From Comamonas sp. lk (lineage in GTDB: Bacteria > Pseudomonadota > Gammaproteobacteria > Burkholderiales > Burkholderiaceae_C): 8,576 bases of DNA. Below the pieces are notes generated by a model. The model was not told the DNA's origin, made no database searches, and worked only from the letters and a program-made list of their open reading frames with translations. Of the stretch, positions 1 through 6,591 are shown one piece after another. The stretch covers positions 1 through 8,576 of the forward strand of contig CAMDHL010000080.1 in NCBI GenBank assembly GCA_945898105.1, read 5' to 3'. Positions within the stretch are counted from its first letter, which is position 1. Every line of letters starts with the position of its first letter. The position numbers and the translations under genes were made by a program.

Positions 1-72
1 GATCGCGTCTTGCGCCCGGCTCGCCAGCGGAAGCAGAAGGCAAAGGCTCAAGAAAAAAGCGGCGTGTGCCAT
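1..72 (-). CDS. N-terminal fragment of an exported protein (cut by the left edge)
   Basis: Reading leftwards from an ATG at 70-72 gives 24 uninterrupted codons up to the window edge. The peptide begins MAHAAFFLSLCLLLPLASRA and continues QDAI. It has a leucine-rich hydrophobic core and an A-x-A-like site (SRA before QD), so it looks like a Sec signal peptide with cleavage after about residue 20. The n-region has no Lys or Arg, which is unusual. A longer in-frame reading from a TTG at 127-129 would add 19 residues including KR and R, but its ribosome site (AAGGGA) abuts the start codon. The gene follows the response regulator on the same strand after 131 bp, so it may be co-transcribed with it. 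Periplasmic-sensor histidine kinases often sit in this position, but nothing visible here proves the function. Confidence 0.6.
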   Translation of the reverse strand, partial: MAHAAFFLSLCLLLPLASRAQDAI

Positions 73-203
73 GGGGTGTCCAAAAGGTGAATAGGCGCGA
101 TGGTAGAGCGCCCGTTTAGCGGGGAACAATCCCTTGATGACCTATTTCATGCTGATTTTGCCGTACCTGGCCGAGTTCTGGTTTTGGGAGTTGTCGCTGT
201 CAG

Positions 204-896
204 TCAGGATTGAACAAGCAAGGGAATGCACAATCGGTAGCCCTTGCCACGCAGCACTTTGATGCTGGCGCCCCCTCCTAGCGTGGGGGCCAGTTTTTGA
301 CGCACCCGGCTGACCAATTGTTCAACCCGTATTTTGTTGACTTGCTCGGTAACTTCAACATCACCGAGCACCTCGAGGAGGCGGTGAAAAGTTAACAGAT
401 GGGCTGACAAGGCAAGTTCATGCAATAGCAAGCATTCCCGTCCCGTGAGTTCAATGGCGTTCCCGCCCGGTGGCACGATGCGATGGCCGCGCAGATCCAG
501 AATCCATTCTTTATCTTGTATCGGGGGTGCAATACGGCGGCATACGCTTTTGAGCACTGTGCTGACTTCATCGGCACCGGCCGGCTTGGTCAGAAAGACA
601 TCCGCGCCAGCTTCGTAAGCCAGTTTGCGGTCTATGTTGCGCACCCGTGCGGTCAACACCACGACACCCAAACGGGGATAAGCGCGCTTTACGCGCTTGA
701 TGATTTCAATGCCGTCCTCGTTGGGCAAATTGAGGTCTATTAGGATGGCGTCAGGCGCCTTCTCATTGATGACGCTACTCAGGTTTTCGCCGTCCTCCAG
801 CGCGCTCACCCGAAAGCCTTCCTGTTCCAAGTGGTCTCCCAAGCCTAAGCGCAGCTCGGTGTTGTCTTCGACGATGATGATATTGAATGAGCTCAT
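204..896 (-). CDS. Two-component response regulator, OmpR/PhoB family
   Basis: This 230-residue cytoplasmic protein has a receiver domain (about 4-117) and a winged-helix DNA-binding domain (about 131-224). The receiver shows the full phosphorylation set: acidic pair E10-D11, phospho-acceptor D54 in IDLNLP, T82, and K104 followed by P105. The C-terminal domain has the ELTGRE turn near 149-154, a recognition-helix region around 187-202 (NKIRVEQLVSRVRQKL) and the GKGYRL wing at 217-222. It should therefore be phosphorylated by a sensor kinase and bind promoters as a dimer. The ATG at 894-896 sits directly before the receiver domain, but no good Shine-Dalgarno sequence precedes it. No kinase gene is visible, and the partner may be the exported protein starting at 72. 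The regulated genes cannot be told from the sequence; the divergent hydrolase is one candidate. Confidence 0.9.
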   Translation of the reverse strand: MSSFNIIIVEDNTELRLGLGDHLEQEGFRVSALEDGENLSSVINEKAPDAILIDLNLPNEDGIEIIKRVKRAYPRLGVVVLTARVRNIDRKLAYEAGADVFLTKPAGADEVSTVLKSVCRRIAPPIQDKEWILDLRGHRIVPPGGNAIELTGRECLLLHELALSAHLLTFHRLLEVLGDVEVTEQVNKIRVEQLVSRVRQKLAPTLGGGASIKVLRGKGYRLCIPLLVQS

Positions 897-1102
897 AAAC
901 GCAGCACTAATTACGTGCGAACATAACGAATGAGCACCGTTGAATCTGACAAAGACTGATGCCCAAGTCTTCTATGTCCAGCAGCGTGGCGCGTTGGGGT
1001 GATGCCAATGAGATGCGCGGCCATGTCAGTCAGCCGGGGTGAGCCACAGACACGCCGTGTCGCGATGACGGAGCTTTGATCTTGCTTATGTCAAGATAGG
1101 AC
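897..1102. promoter_or_regulatory. Divergent intergenic region with several dyads
   Basis: These 206 bp separate the start codons of the response regulator (leftward) and the alpha/beta hydrolase (rightward), so they must hold the rightward promoter and probably the leftward one. I found no convincing paired -35/-10 hexamers on either strand. Visible structures are GCAC-N7-GTGC at 904-918, the 13-bp palindrome GACACGCCGTGTC at 1049-1061, and two overlapping inverted repeats at 1079-1104 against the hydrolase start. No open frame of useful length is specific to this stretch. Confidence 0.5.
1049..1061. repeat. 13-bp perfect palindrome GACACGCCGTGTC
   Basis: GACACG and CGTGTC are exact reverse complements around one central C. 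The site lies 41 bp before the hydrolase start and 152 bp before the regulator start. Its length and place suit a dimeric regulator's operator, but a single copy is not proof. Confidence 0.35.
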
Positions 1103-1104
1103 AT
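1079..1104 (+). promoter_or_regulatory. Overlapping inverted repeats covering the hydrolase ribosome-binding site and start
   Basis: The first repeat is ATCTTG-N7-CAAGAT (1079-1097). The second is ATGTC-N7-GACAT (1088-1104), which shares bases with the first and reaches into the ATG at 1103. The only Shine-Dalgarno-like bases (AGG, 1098-1100) lie between them, just 2 nt from the ATG. As DNA, the first repeat resembles an operator for a small dimeric repressor. As RNA, the two hairpins exclude each other. Both readings are inference. Confidence 0.35.
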
Positions 1105-2020
1105 GGATAACCCTTACAACGCGAAAACCGCATTGCGCACTATCGACGCCGGCGTGCTGCGCATCGCTTACCAAGATCTAGGCCCAGCCGGTGGGCCACC
1201 CGTGATTTTGTTGCATGGATTTCCCTACGATATCCATGCTTTTGCAGAAGTTGCCCCGCCACTGGCGCTGGCGGGCTGCCGGGTGATTGTGCCTTTCCTG
1301 CGGGGTTTTGGCGAGTCGCGCTTTTTACACGCTGACACACCGCGATCCGGGCAGCAGGCTGCTATGGGCTATGACCTTTTGATGCTGATGGACGCCCTGG
1401 TCATTCCCGATGCAGTACTGGCGGGGTATGACTGGGGCGGGCGGGCCGCTTGCATTGTGGCCGCCCTCTATCCCGAGCGGGTGCGCGGTTTACTGAGCGG
1501 GCTGGGTTATGGCATCCAAAACATTACACAGGCCTCGCGACCAGCCATCCCGCCCGAAGAACACAAGCTTTGGTACCAGTACTACTTGCATGGCGAGCGG
1601 GGCGTCGCAGGTCTGCAGGCCCATCGCCATGCGTTTTGCAGACTCCTGTGGGAAATGTGGTCTCCTGACTGGCATTTTGACGACGCTACGTATGCGCGCA
1701 CTGCGCAGGCTTTTGATAACCCCGACTTTGTCGCCGTAGTCACCCACTCCTACCGCCACCGTTTCGGGCTGGTAGAGGGCGATCCCATGCTGGCAGACTG
1801 GGAGTCGCGCCTTGCAAAGTTACCCGTCATCACCGTACCCAGCATTGCCATGGACGGACAAAGCGATGGCGTCGCCGCGGCCGGAGGCTCTGCCGGACAC
1901 CGGGAAAAGTTCGCCGCTGCCCATACTCGAATCGAATTGCCGGGAATTGGCCACAACCTGCCACAGGAGGCGCCCGCCGCCTTTGTCGATGCGGTTTTAC
2001 GCCTAGCAGGTAAAGCTTGA
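1103..2020 (+). CDS. Alpha/beta hydrolase with Asp nucleophile (epoxide hydrolase/dehalogenase-like)
   Basis: This is a 305-residue alpha/beta-fold enzyme without a signal peptide, so probably cytoplasmic. The oxyanion loop is HGFP at 38-41. The nucleophile elbow is G-Y-D-W-G-G with D110 as nucleophile, where esterases and lipases usually carry Ser. The base is H284 in GIGHNLPQEAP, and the relay acid is probably D255 (or D251) in MDGQSDG. An Asp nucleophile followed by Trp is typical of epoxide hydrolases and of haloalkane and haloacid dehalogenases. The cap region (about 150-210) is rich in aromatic residues (WYQYY), as expected for a substrate-binding lid. The family is common in proteobacteria, mostly under generic names, and the substrate cannot be read from the sequence. 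The ATG is preceded by a weak, very close AGG. The gene stands alone, divergent from the regulator and convergent with rsmA. Confidence 0.88.
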   Translation: MDNPYNAKTALRTIDAGVLRIAYQDLGPAGGPPVILLHGFPYDIHAFAEVAPPLALAGCRVIVPFLRGFGESRFLHADTPRSGQQAAMGYDLLMLMDALVIPDAVLAGYDWGGRAACIVAALYPERVRGLLSGLGYGIQNITQASRPAIPPEEHKLWYQYYLHGERGVAGLQAHRHAFCRLLWEMWSPDWHFDDATYARTAQAFDNPDFVAVVTHSYRHRFGLVEGDPMLADWESRLAKLPVITVPSIAMDGQSDGVAAAGGSAGHREKFAAAHTRIELPGIGHNLPQEAPAAFVDAVLRLAGKA

Positions 2021-2030
2021 CATACCAAAT

Positions 2031-2049
2031 GCATGCGGCGCGCGCATGC
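2031..2049. terminator. GC-rich hairpin between convergent genes
   Basis: GCATGCG (2031-2037) and CGCATGC (2043-2049) form a perfect 7-bp stem with a 5-nt loop in the 38-bp spacer between the hydrolase stop and the rsmA stop. The position suggests a shared bidirectional terminator. There is no clear T-tract on either side (only ATTT in the minus direction), so intrinsic termination would be weak. Confidence 0.45.
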
Positions 2050-2058
2050 TGTAAGCTA

Positions 2059-2841
2059 TCAATTGGTTGGCCGCATCAGCGCTTGGGCTAGCGACACGAA
2101 CTCGTTAACCGAAACTTCTTGCGCGCGTCTTTGAAGATCGAACGTGCCGGCAAAGCCTTGCTTTTCTAAATACGGCCCAAGCGTATGGCGCAGCAGTTTG
2201 CGCCGTTGACTGAATGCAGTTTGCACCAACGGTTCAAGGACCGAGCTATTGGCTAAAGCTGGTGCCGCCAGCGGGACCATGCGCACTACTGCGCTGTCAA
2301 CCCGCGGCGGGGGTGTGAAATTTTCCGGACCGACGGCCAGCACGTTTTCCATCTGGTAGCGCCACTGCAACATCACGCTGAGACGGCCAAAATCTGCGCT
2401 GTCCGGTGCAGCCACCATGCGATGTACGACTTCTTTTTGCAGCATGAAGTGTTGATCTTCAATATCGACCGCGAACTCCAATAAATGAAAAAGAATGGGC
2501 GTAGAGATGTTGTAAGGCAAATTGCCAACTACGCGCAGCTTCTTTGTGGTGTCAGCGGCACCGGCCTTCAGCGCGCTGAAATCGACGCGCAGCACGTCTG
2601 ATTCGATTACCTTGAGTTGCCCATGGAGACGTAGCCTTGCTGCCAGATCACGGTCGAGTTCAATGACGGTAAGCCCACCAAGGCGCTCCACCAGGGGCTG
2701 TGTCATGGCGCCTAGCCCGGGGCCGATTTCCACCATGGATTGGCCCGCTTGCGGCGCGATGGCTTCTACGATGGCATCGATGGTAAGCGGATCACTTAAA
2801 AAATGCTGACCAAAGCGCTTGCGCGCGATGTGGGGCTTCAA
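2059..2841 (-). CDS. rsmA: 16S rRNA (adenine1518-N6/adenine1519-N6)-dimethyltransferase
   Basis: RsmA (KsgA) transfers four methyl groups from S-adenosylmethionine to two adjacent adenines near the 3' end of 16S rRNA, late in small-subunit assembly. The 260-residue length is typical. Visible motifs are RKRFGQHFL (7-15), the SAM-binding EIGPGLG (38-44), ELD (61-63), acidic D82, the catalytic NLPYN (107-111) and FTPPPRVDS (175-183). The C-terminal helical domain is complete. The start is a TTG at 2839-2841. The frame stays open back to the surA stop, 39 nt upstream, but contains no ATG or GTG, and family members usually begin close to this residue. Only weak purines (AGAAG) precede it. It is the last gene of the lptD-surA-rsmA run; pdxA, which separates surA and rsmA in E. 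coli, is missing. Confidence 0.96.
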   Translation of the reverse strand: MKPHIARKRFGQHFLSDPLTIDAIVEAIAPQAGQSMVEIGPGLGAMTQPLVERLGGLTVIELDRDLAARLRLHGQLKVIESDVLRVDFSALKAGAADTTKKLRVVGNLPYNISTPILFHLLEFAVDIEDQHFMLQKEVVHRMVAAPDSADFGRLSVMLQWRYQMENVLAVGPENFTPPPRVDSAVVRMVPLAAPALANSSVLEPLVQTAFSQRRKLLRHTLGPYLEKQGFAGTFDLQRRAQEVSVNEFVSLAQALMRPTN

Positions 2842-2880
2842 GTCGCTTCTGCCTGAGAGGCGTGCTTTGCGGCGACGCGA

Positions 2881-4176
2881 TTAACCCGGGTCACGTATTT
2901 CAACAAAAGCGCGGTCGCGCACTTCGCGTGACCAAGTTTCGAATAATTCATCTGCGCGTTTGCCGCGCAATAGATTGCGCTCTCGCTCACGCAACTGAGC
3001 CGTCGTAAGCGCTACCGTGCGGCGCTCAAGCAATTGGATCAAATGGACGCCAAAACGGGACACGATAGGTTGGGCGATTTCGCCTTCTTTGAGGTTGTTG
3101 AGCACTTGCTCAAATTCTGGAACAAACATTCCTGGGGTCGCCCAACCCAAGTCGCCTCCTTGCGCCGCGCTGCCATCTTGGGAAATTGCTTGTGCCTGCA
3201 ACTCAAAACGGGTACTCCCATTCAAAATACTCTCTCGCGCTTGCGCCAGCCGCGCGATGGCCTGATCTTGAGTCAGTGATGCGTCAGGTCGCAACAAAAT
3301 ATGCCGGCCATGATGCTGGACCATAGTGTCTGACAAGCCACCAACCCGCCGATCTAAAAGCTTGAGTAGGTGAAAGCCGGCATCGGATCGTACCCATTGA
3401 GAAACAGCCCCCACAGCCAGCGTTTGGGTTGCCGTAACAAATAGAGGTGGATAGCGATCAGCACGACGCAAGCCCAGTTGGCCGGCGTTGTTGCGTTCGG
3501 CTGCAGAGAGCTCTTTCACCAGTGCTTCAAACGACTCGCCTGAACCAAGGCGCGCCAATATTTTGCGAGTCACTTCCTGTGCTTGTGCAATCACCGCGGG
3601 TCCAGCATTTTCTGGCAACGCAATGAACAAGTGACCCAGGTTGATTTCCTGATTCAATGGGTCTTTGGCCGCCAATTGCCTGGCAGCTAAGGCGGCCTCT
3701 ACTTCGCTGTCAGTCACCTTTAGTCGCGCATCGACTTCGCGCTCTTGCAGCCGGGTGATCAGTATTTGATCGCGCAGTTGCTGGCGAAACCCTGCAAGAC
3801 TTTTCCCGCGCTTTTCTAGATTGGCGCGCAACTGAGCGATATCCATCTGGTTTTGCGCGGCAATATTGGCTTCGGCCTGGTCGATCGCTGCCGCGTCAAC
3901 GCGTATGCCGTATTCCTTGGCCAGCTGAAGTTGTGCCCGTTCATTGATCATGCGATCGAGCACGCCGGCCCGAAGTTCTGCAGTGGGTGGTAAGGGCAAG
4001 TTTTGCCGGCTTCGATTTTCGACTACCTGGTCGATTTGAAGTTCAAGCTCGGCATTGGTAATTGGTTCCGAGTTAACCAGGGCCACGATGTAGTCGGATC
4101 CCGCAGCGGTTTGAGCCACCGTGTTAGTACTCAACACCGCAAAGAGAAGCGAATAAATCCACAAGTTCAACTTCAT
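2881..4176 (-). CDS. surA: Periplasmic chaperone and peptidyl-prolyl isomerase SurA
   Basis: SurA escorts unfolded outer-membrane proteins through the periplasm to the BAM machinery; LptD, encoded just upstream, is a known client in E. coli. The 431-residue protein starts with a signal peptide (MKLNLWIYSLLFAVLSTNTVAQ, cleavage near 20-22). Next comes the N-terminal chaperone domain beginning at DYIVALVNSEPITNAEL (about 28-170), then two parvulin domains at about 175-276 (EINLGHLFIALPE) and 285-386 (VQHHGRHILLRPD to GVHLIQLLERR). A C-terminal helix follows (about 392-428). By family precedent the second parvulin domain is usually the active isomerase, and it looks the better conserved here. 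The ATG at 4174-4176 is preceded by GGAAA at reasonable spacing. The gap to lptD is 41 bp, which supports co-transcription. Confidence 0.96.
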   Translation of the reverse strand: MKLNLWIYSLLFAVLSTNTVAQTAAGSDYIVALVNSEPITNAELELQIDQVVENRSRQNLPLPPTAELRAGVLDRMINERAQLQLAKEYGIRVDAAAIDQAEANIAAQNQMDIAQLRANLEKRGKSLAGFRQQLRDQILITRLQEREVDARLKVTDSEVEAALAARQLAAKDPLNQEINLGHLFIALPENAGPAVIAQAQEVTRKILARLGSGESFEALVKELSAAERNNAGQLGLRRADRYPPLFVTATQTLAVGAVSQWVRSDAGFHLLKLLDRRVGGLSDTMVQHHGRHILLRPDASLTQDQAIARLAQARESILNGSTRFELQAQAISQDGSAAQGGDLGWATPGMFVPEFEQVLNNLKEGEIAQPIVSRFGVHLIQLLERRTVALTTAQLRERERNLLRGKRADELFETWSREVRDRAFVEIRDPG

Positions 4177-4217
4177 AAGTTTCCAGCTAAAAAGTGCCTA
4201 AACACACTATTGGGTGT

Positions 4218-6554
4218 CTAGCGAAGGTTTTGGTAGCGTGCAATGCCATCGGTTAAGGACTTGAAGGGATCGATTCCGAGCCGGGTAAAGCCCACGAATT
4301 CCAGTTGGAACATCAGCTTGGTGTTGCTCGTTTGAGGTGTAAGTACGGTTCGTGTTAACACGACTCGTGAAATCCAGCAGCCCGCATCGTACTCCAGGCC
4401 TAGCAGACTATCGACCAGTTGGGCGTCGCGCAAACTATAAGACAGCCGGCCTAAGCCGTAGTAACGCCCGGTCTCGGTATCCGTCTTGCGATCCGCCAGA
4501 CCCCAGAGGCGATCCAGTGGCCATTGCCAGCTGAGGTCGACTTGTTCGCTGGCATTGCGTTGCAAAAGGTAGGACAAGTTGATGGTCTGAAAATCGCCGG
4601 GGTGATAACGCCCGCCAACAACCGAGCGAATAGCAGCATCAGTTTGAAGGTTGTATTGGGCGCTTGCGTCCAGGACCCATTGACTCCCCAAGTTAACGCG
4701 CGAGCCCAGCAAAATATCGCTCAAGCCCGTTGAACTGCTTGGCTGTCCAGGCAGTAGGGTTACTTTTTGTTCGTCAAACCGCCAGCGCTGCGCCACGCCA
4801 AAACTAGCCAACTGCGCGCCTGAATCCGGATTGAGAAAACGCGTCGTTAGCCCAAGGGTCAGGAGGTTGTTGTCTGAAATTTTGTCATGACCGATAAATG
4901 CATTTTCTGTAAAGACCGAAGTTAAGTTCAGGTCGGTGGCAGCCGTATCGTAATTGGGCAGCAAGCTTTGGTCGACATAGGGCGTATACACATAGAAAGC
5001 CCTGGGTTCTAGAGTTTGTAAATACTTGACACCAAAAAATTCGGCATTGCGCTCAAAGGTCAGGCCGCTGTCAACGCTAAAGGTGCTCACAACGCTGTTC
5101 GCCGATTGCCTGTTGTTGACTACAGAATCAAATTGGTAGGTTGCCGCATGGGCCTGCACTTTGGGCGTGACGTAGAGCGCAGGCCAAATGAAAGGGTAGC
5201 TAAATTGTGCAAGCGAAAAGGCGCGCTGTGCATTGGGTTGACGTGTTGCCGAAATGTCGCCTTCAAAGCGGGTTAGGTCGGTGTCTATGGACCAATCCAA
5301 GCCAAAGACATTGGTTTGAGCGTAGCGCAGAGTCCATTGCGGTACACGGTCGTAGGGCGGAGTGACTTGGAGCCCTTGCCATTTTTGAATTTTTAACATG
5401 GACGACAAGTCGCCACGGCCCCAAGACGCGCTAAGGTCAGTTGGCAAGGTGCGCGGTGTTCCCCCTAGCGGCGCACCGCTGGTCAAGATAGGACTTGCAC
5501 TGAAGTCGGACCAGTAATTGTTGTCGCTGACCCGATTTATATTGGCAGAAATGCCGATATTGCCAATCGGGCTTGGGACTTGCCCCGAATGTATCAAGCC
5601 GACCCCCCAGCGATCGCTGTCTCGAAGAAGATCATTTGGCATATAACTGAACTTGAAGTCACCCGAGTAAGAGGGCTCCAAGTAGCGCACCTGACCCTCG
5701 GTGTTAACGCCCCGGGTTGTCATGAAGTTAGGCGTCAGCGTCAGGTCGTAGTTGGGCGCAATATTGAGGTAGTACGGTGTCGACAATGTAATACCGCTTG
5801 CCGTATCTAAGCCAAACAAAGGCGGTAGGAACCCTGATTTGCGTTTTTCCGTGATGGGAAAGCTGAACGGAGGAACTGGGAACACTGGAACACCTTGGAA
5901 CTCTAGATAGGCCCCTTGTGCAATGCCGATTTCCAGTTCGTTATCAATTTCTAATTGCGCCGCTGTTAACACCCACTCAGGAATCCATTGCGGGCCGGGC
6001 TTGCGGCGGCAAGTGGTGTAAGTCCCTTGTTTTGCCGTCATGTGCTTGCTATCGGCGAAATCGGCGCGGAGCGCTTCGCCATGGCCTTTATCAGGCCCCA
6101 AGGTATAAGTTATGTCCGTAAAAAATCCCTCAAAGCGCCCTACGTCAATATCCAGATAGCTTCCGGTGTAAACCCTTTCGTTGCGCTCAATCACCACCTT
6201 GCCGGTGGCGCGCAAACGATCGGTGCTTTGTTCGTAACGCAGGTGGTCCGCAGATATCGTCGTATCTGTCTTACGTAATTGCGCGTTGCCTTCAAGCTCG
6301 GTTTCCTCATTGGCATGCCCGCTCAGGGTATCGCCGACCAGGTAGACCCAATCCTTTTGAGGCGGATTATTCATAAGGCTGGGGCTGACCTGGCGCTCAT
6401 CGACCTGGGGTGTTGCTTCCTGCGCGCCTGCCAGCATTGAAAAGACTAGCGTCAATGCCCCTACCCAAAGTGCGCGTTGTACGCGGTGTTTGGCGCTCTG
6501 CGATACAGCCACGGCGCGTGGTCTAAGCGGGGAGATAGGGCGAAAGAGGGGCAA
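4218..6554 (-). CDS. lptD: LPS-assembly protein LptD (outer-membrane LPS translocon)
   Basis: LptD forms the outer-membrane barrel that, with lipoprotein LptE, inserts lipopolysaccharide into the outer leaflet. The 778-residue protein has a signal peptide (hydrophobic core about 29-42, cleavage near A44-Q45) and an OstA/LptA-like periplasmic jellyroll domain (about 68-200, with DTLSGHANEETELEGNA). The large beta-barrel domain then runs to the C-terminus, with FPITEKRKSGFLPP near 232-245. There are exactly two cysteines, C182 (TYTTCRRKPGPQW) and C726 (YDAGCW), which match the E. coli C173-C725 pair; the C31 and C724 equivalents are absent. The assigned start is a TTG at 6552-6554 with no Shine-Dalgarno sequence. 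An in-frame GTG at 6510-6512 (residue 15) would still leave a good signal peptide. A stop lies four codons upstream of the TTG, so the start must be one of these. Confidence 0.96.
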   Translation of the reverse strand: MPLFRPISPLRPRAVAVSQSAKHRVQRALWVGALTLVFSMLAGAQEATPQVDERQVSPSLMNNPPQKDWVYLVGDTLSGHANEETELEGNAQLRKTDTTISADHLRYEQSTDRLRATGKVVIERNERVYTGSYLDIDVGRFEGFFTDITYTLGPDKGHGEALRADFADSKHMTAKQGTYTTCRRKPGPQWIPEWVLTAAQLEIDNELEIGIAQGAYLEFQGVPVFPVPPFSFPITEKRKSGFLPPLFGLDTASGITLSTPYYLNIAPNYDLTLTPNFMTTRGVNTEGQVRYLEPSYSGDFKFSYMPNDLLRDSDRWGVGLIHSGQVPSPIGNIGISANINRVSDNNYWSDFSASPILTSGAPLGGTPRTLPTDLSASWGRGDLSSMLKIQKWQGLQVTPPYDRVPQWTLRYAQTNVFGLDWSIDTDLTRFEGDISATRQPNAQRAFSLAQFSYPFIWPALYVTPKVQAHAATYQFDSVVNNRQSANSVVSTFSVDSGLTFERNAEFFGVKYLQTLEPRAFYVYTPYVDQSLLPNYDTAATDLNLTSVFTENAFIGHDKISDNNLLTLGLTTRFLNPDSGAQLASFGVAQRWRFDEQKVTLLPGQPSSSTGLSDILLGSRVNLGSQWVLDASAQYNLQTDAAIRSVVGGRYHPGDFQTINLSYLLQRNASEQVDLSWQWPLDRLWGLADRKTDTETGRYYGLGRLSYSLRDAQLVDSLLGLEYDAGCWISRVVLTRTVLTPQTSNTKLMFQLEFVGFTRLGIDPFKSLTDGIARYQNLR

Positions 6555-6591
6555 GGGGGAAGATCAAAAAGGTGGACAATGGATTATCCAT
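6555..6591. promoter_or_regulatory. Very tight divergent start region between lptD and the kinase gene
   Basis: The assigned starts of lptD (TTG, 6554) and the kinase (GTG, 6572) leave 17 bp, too little for two promoters, so each promoter must overlap the opposite gene. A 13-bp palindrome, ATGGATTATCCAT, lies at 6579-6591. On the minus strand it contains GATAAT (6582-6587), a possible -10 for lptD, but there is no acceptable -35 at 17 bp. GGGGGAAGA at 6555-6563 can serve as ribosome site for the GTG. Confidence 0.4.

Noticed and set aside
110..121. The 12-mer GCCCGTTTAGCG occurs here and again at 7785-7796, both times in intergenic DNA.
   Set aside because: Two copies of 12 bp without longer similarity or symmetric context may be chance; no repeat family is supported.
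137..262. A 41-codon plus-strand frame (MTYFMLILPYLAEFWFW...) with a hydrophobic start, overlapping the regulator tail.
   Set aside because: It has no ribosome site, more than half of its second part is antisense to the regulator gene, and chance frames of this length are common.
483..933. Plus-strand open frames opposite the response regulator (483-743 and 697-933).
   Set aside because: They are antisense shadows of a gene with complete family motifs and show no recognisable protein features.
1088..1099. A three-codon frame ATG-TCA-AGA-TAG just before the hydrolase.
   Set aside because: It has no ribosome site and no overlap with the hydrolase start; it is more simply part of the inverted repeats.
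3017..3279. Plus-strand frames opposite surA.
   Set aside because: They are shadows of the well-supported second parvulin domain on the minus strand.
6477..6507. A possible plus-strand promoter for the kinase (TTGTAC with GATACA) inside lptD.
   Set aside because: The -35 matches the consensus at only three positions and the spacer is 19 bp.
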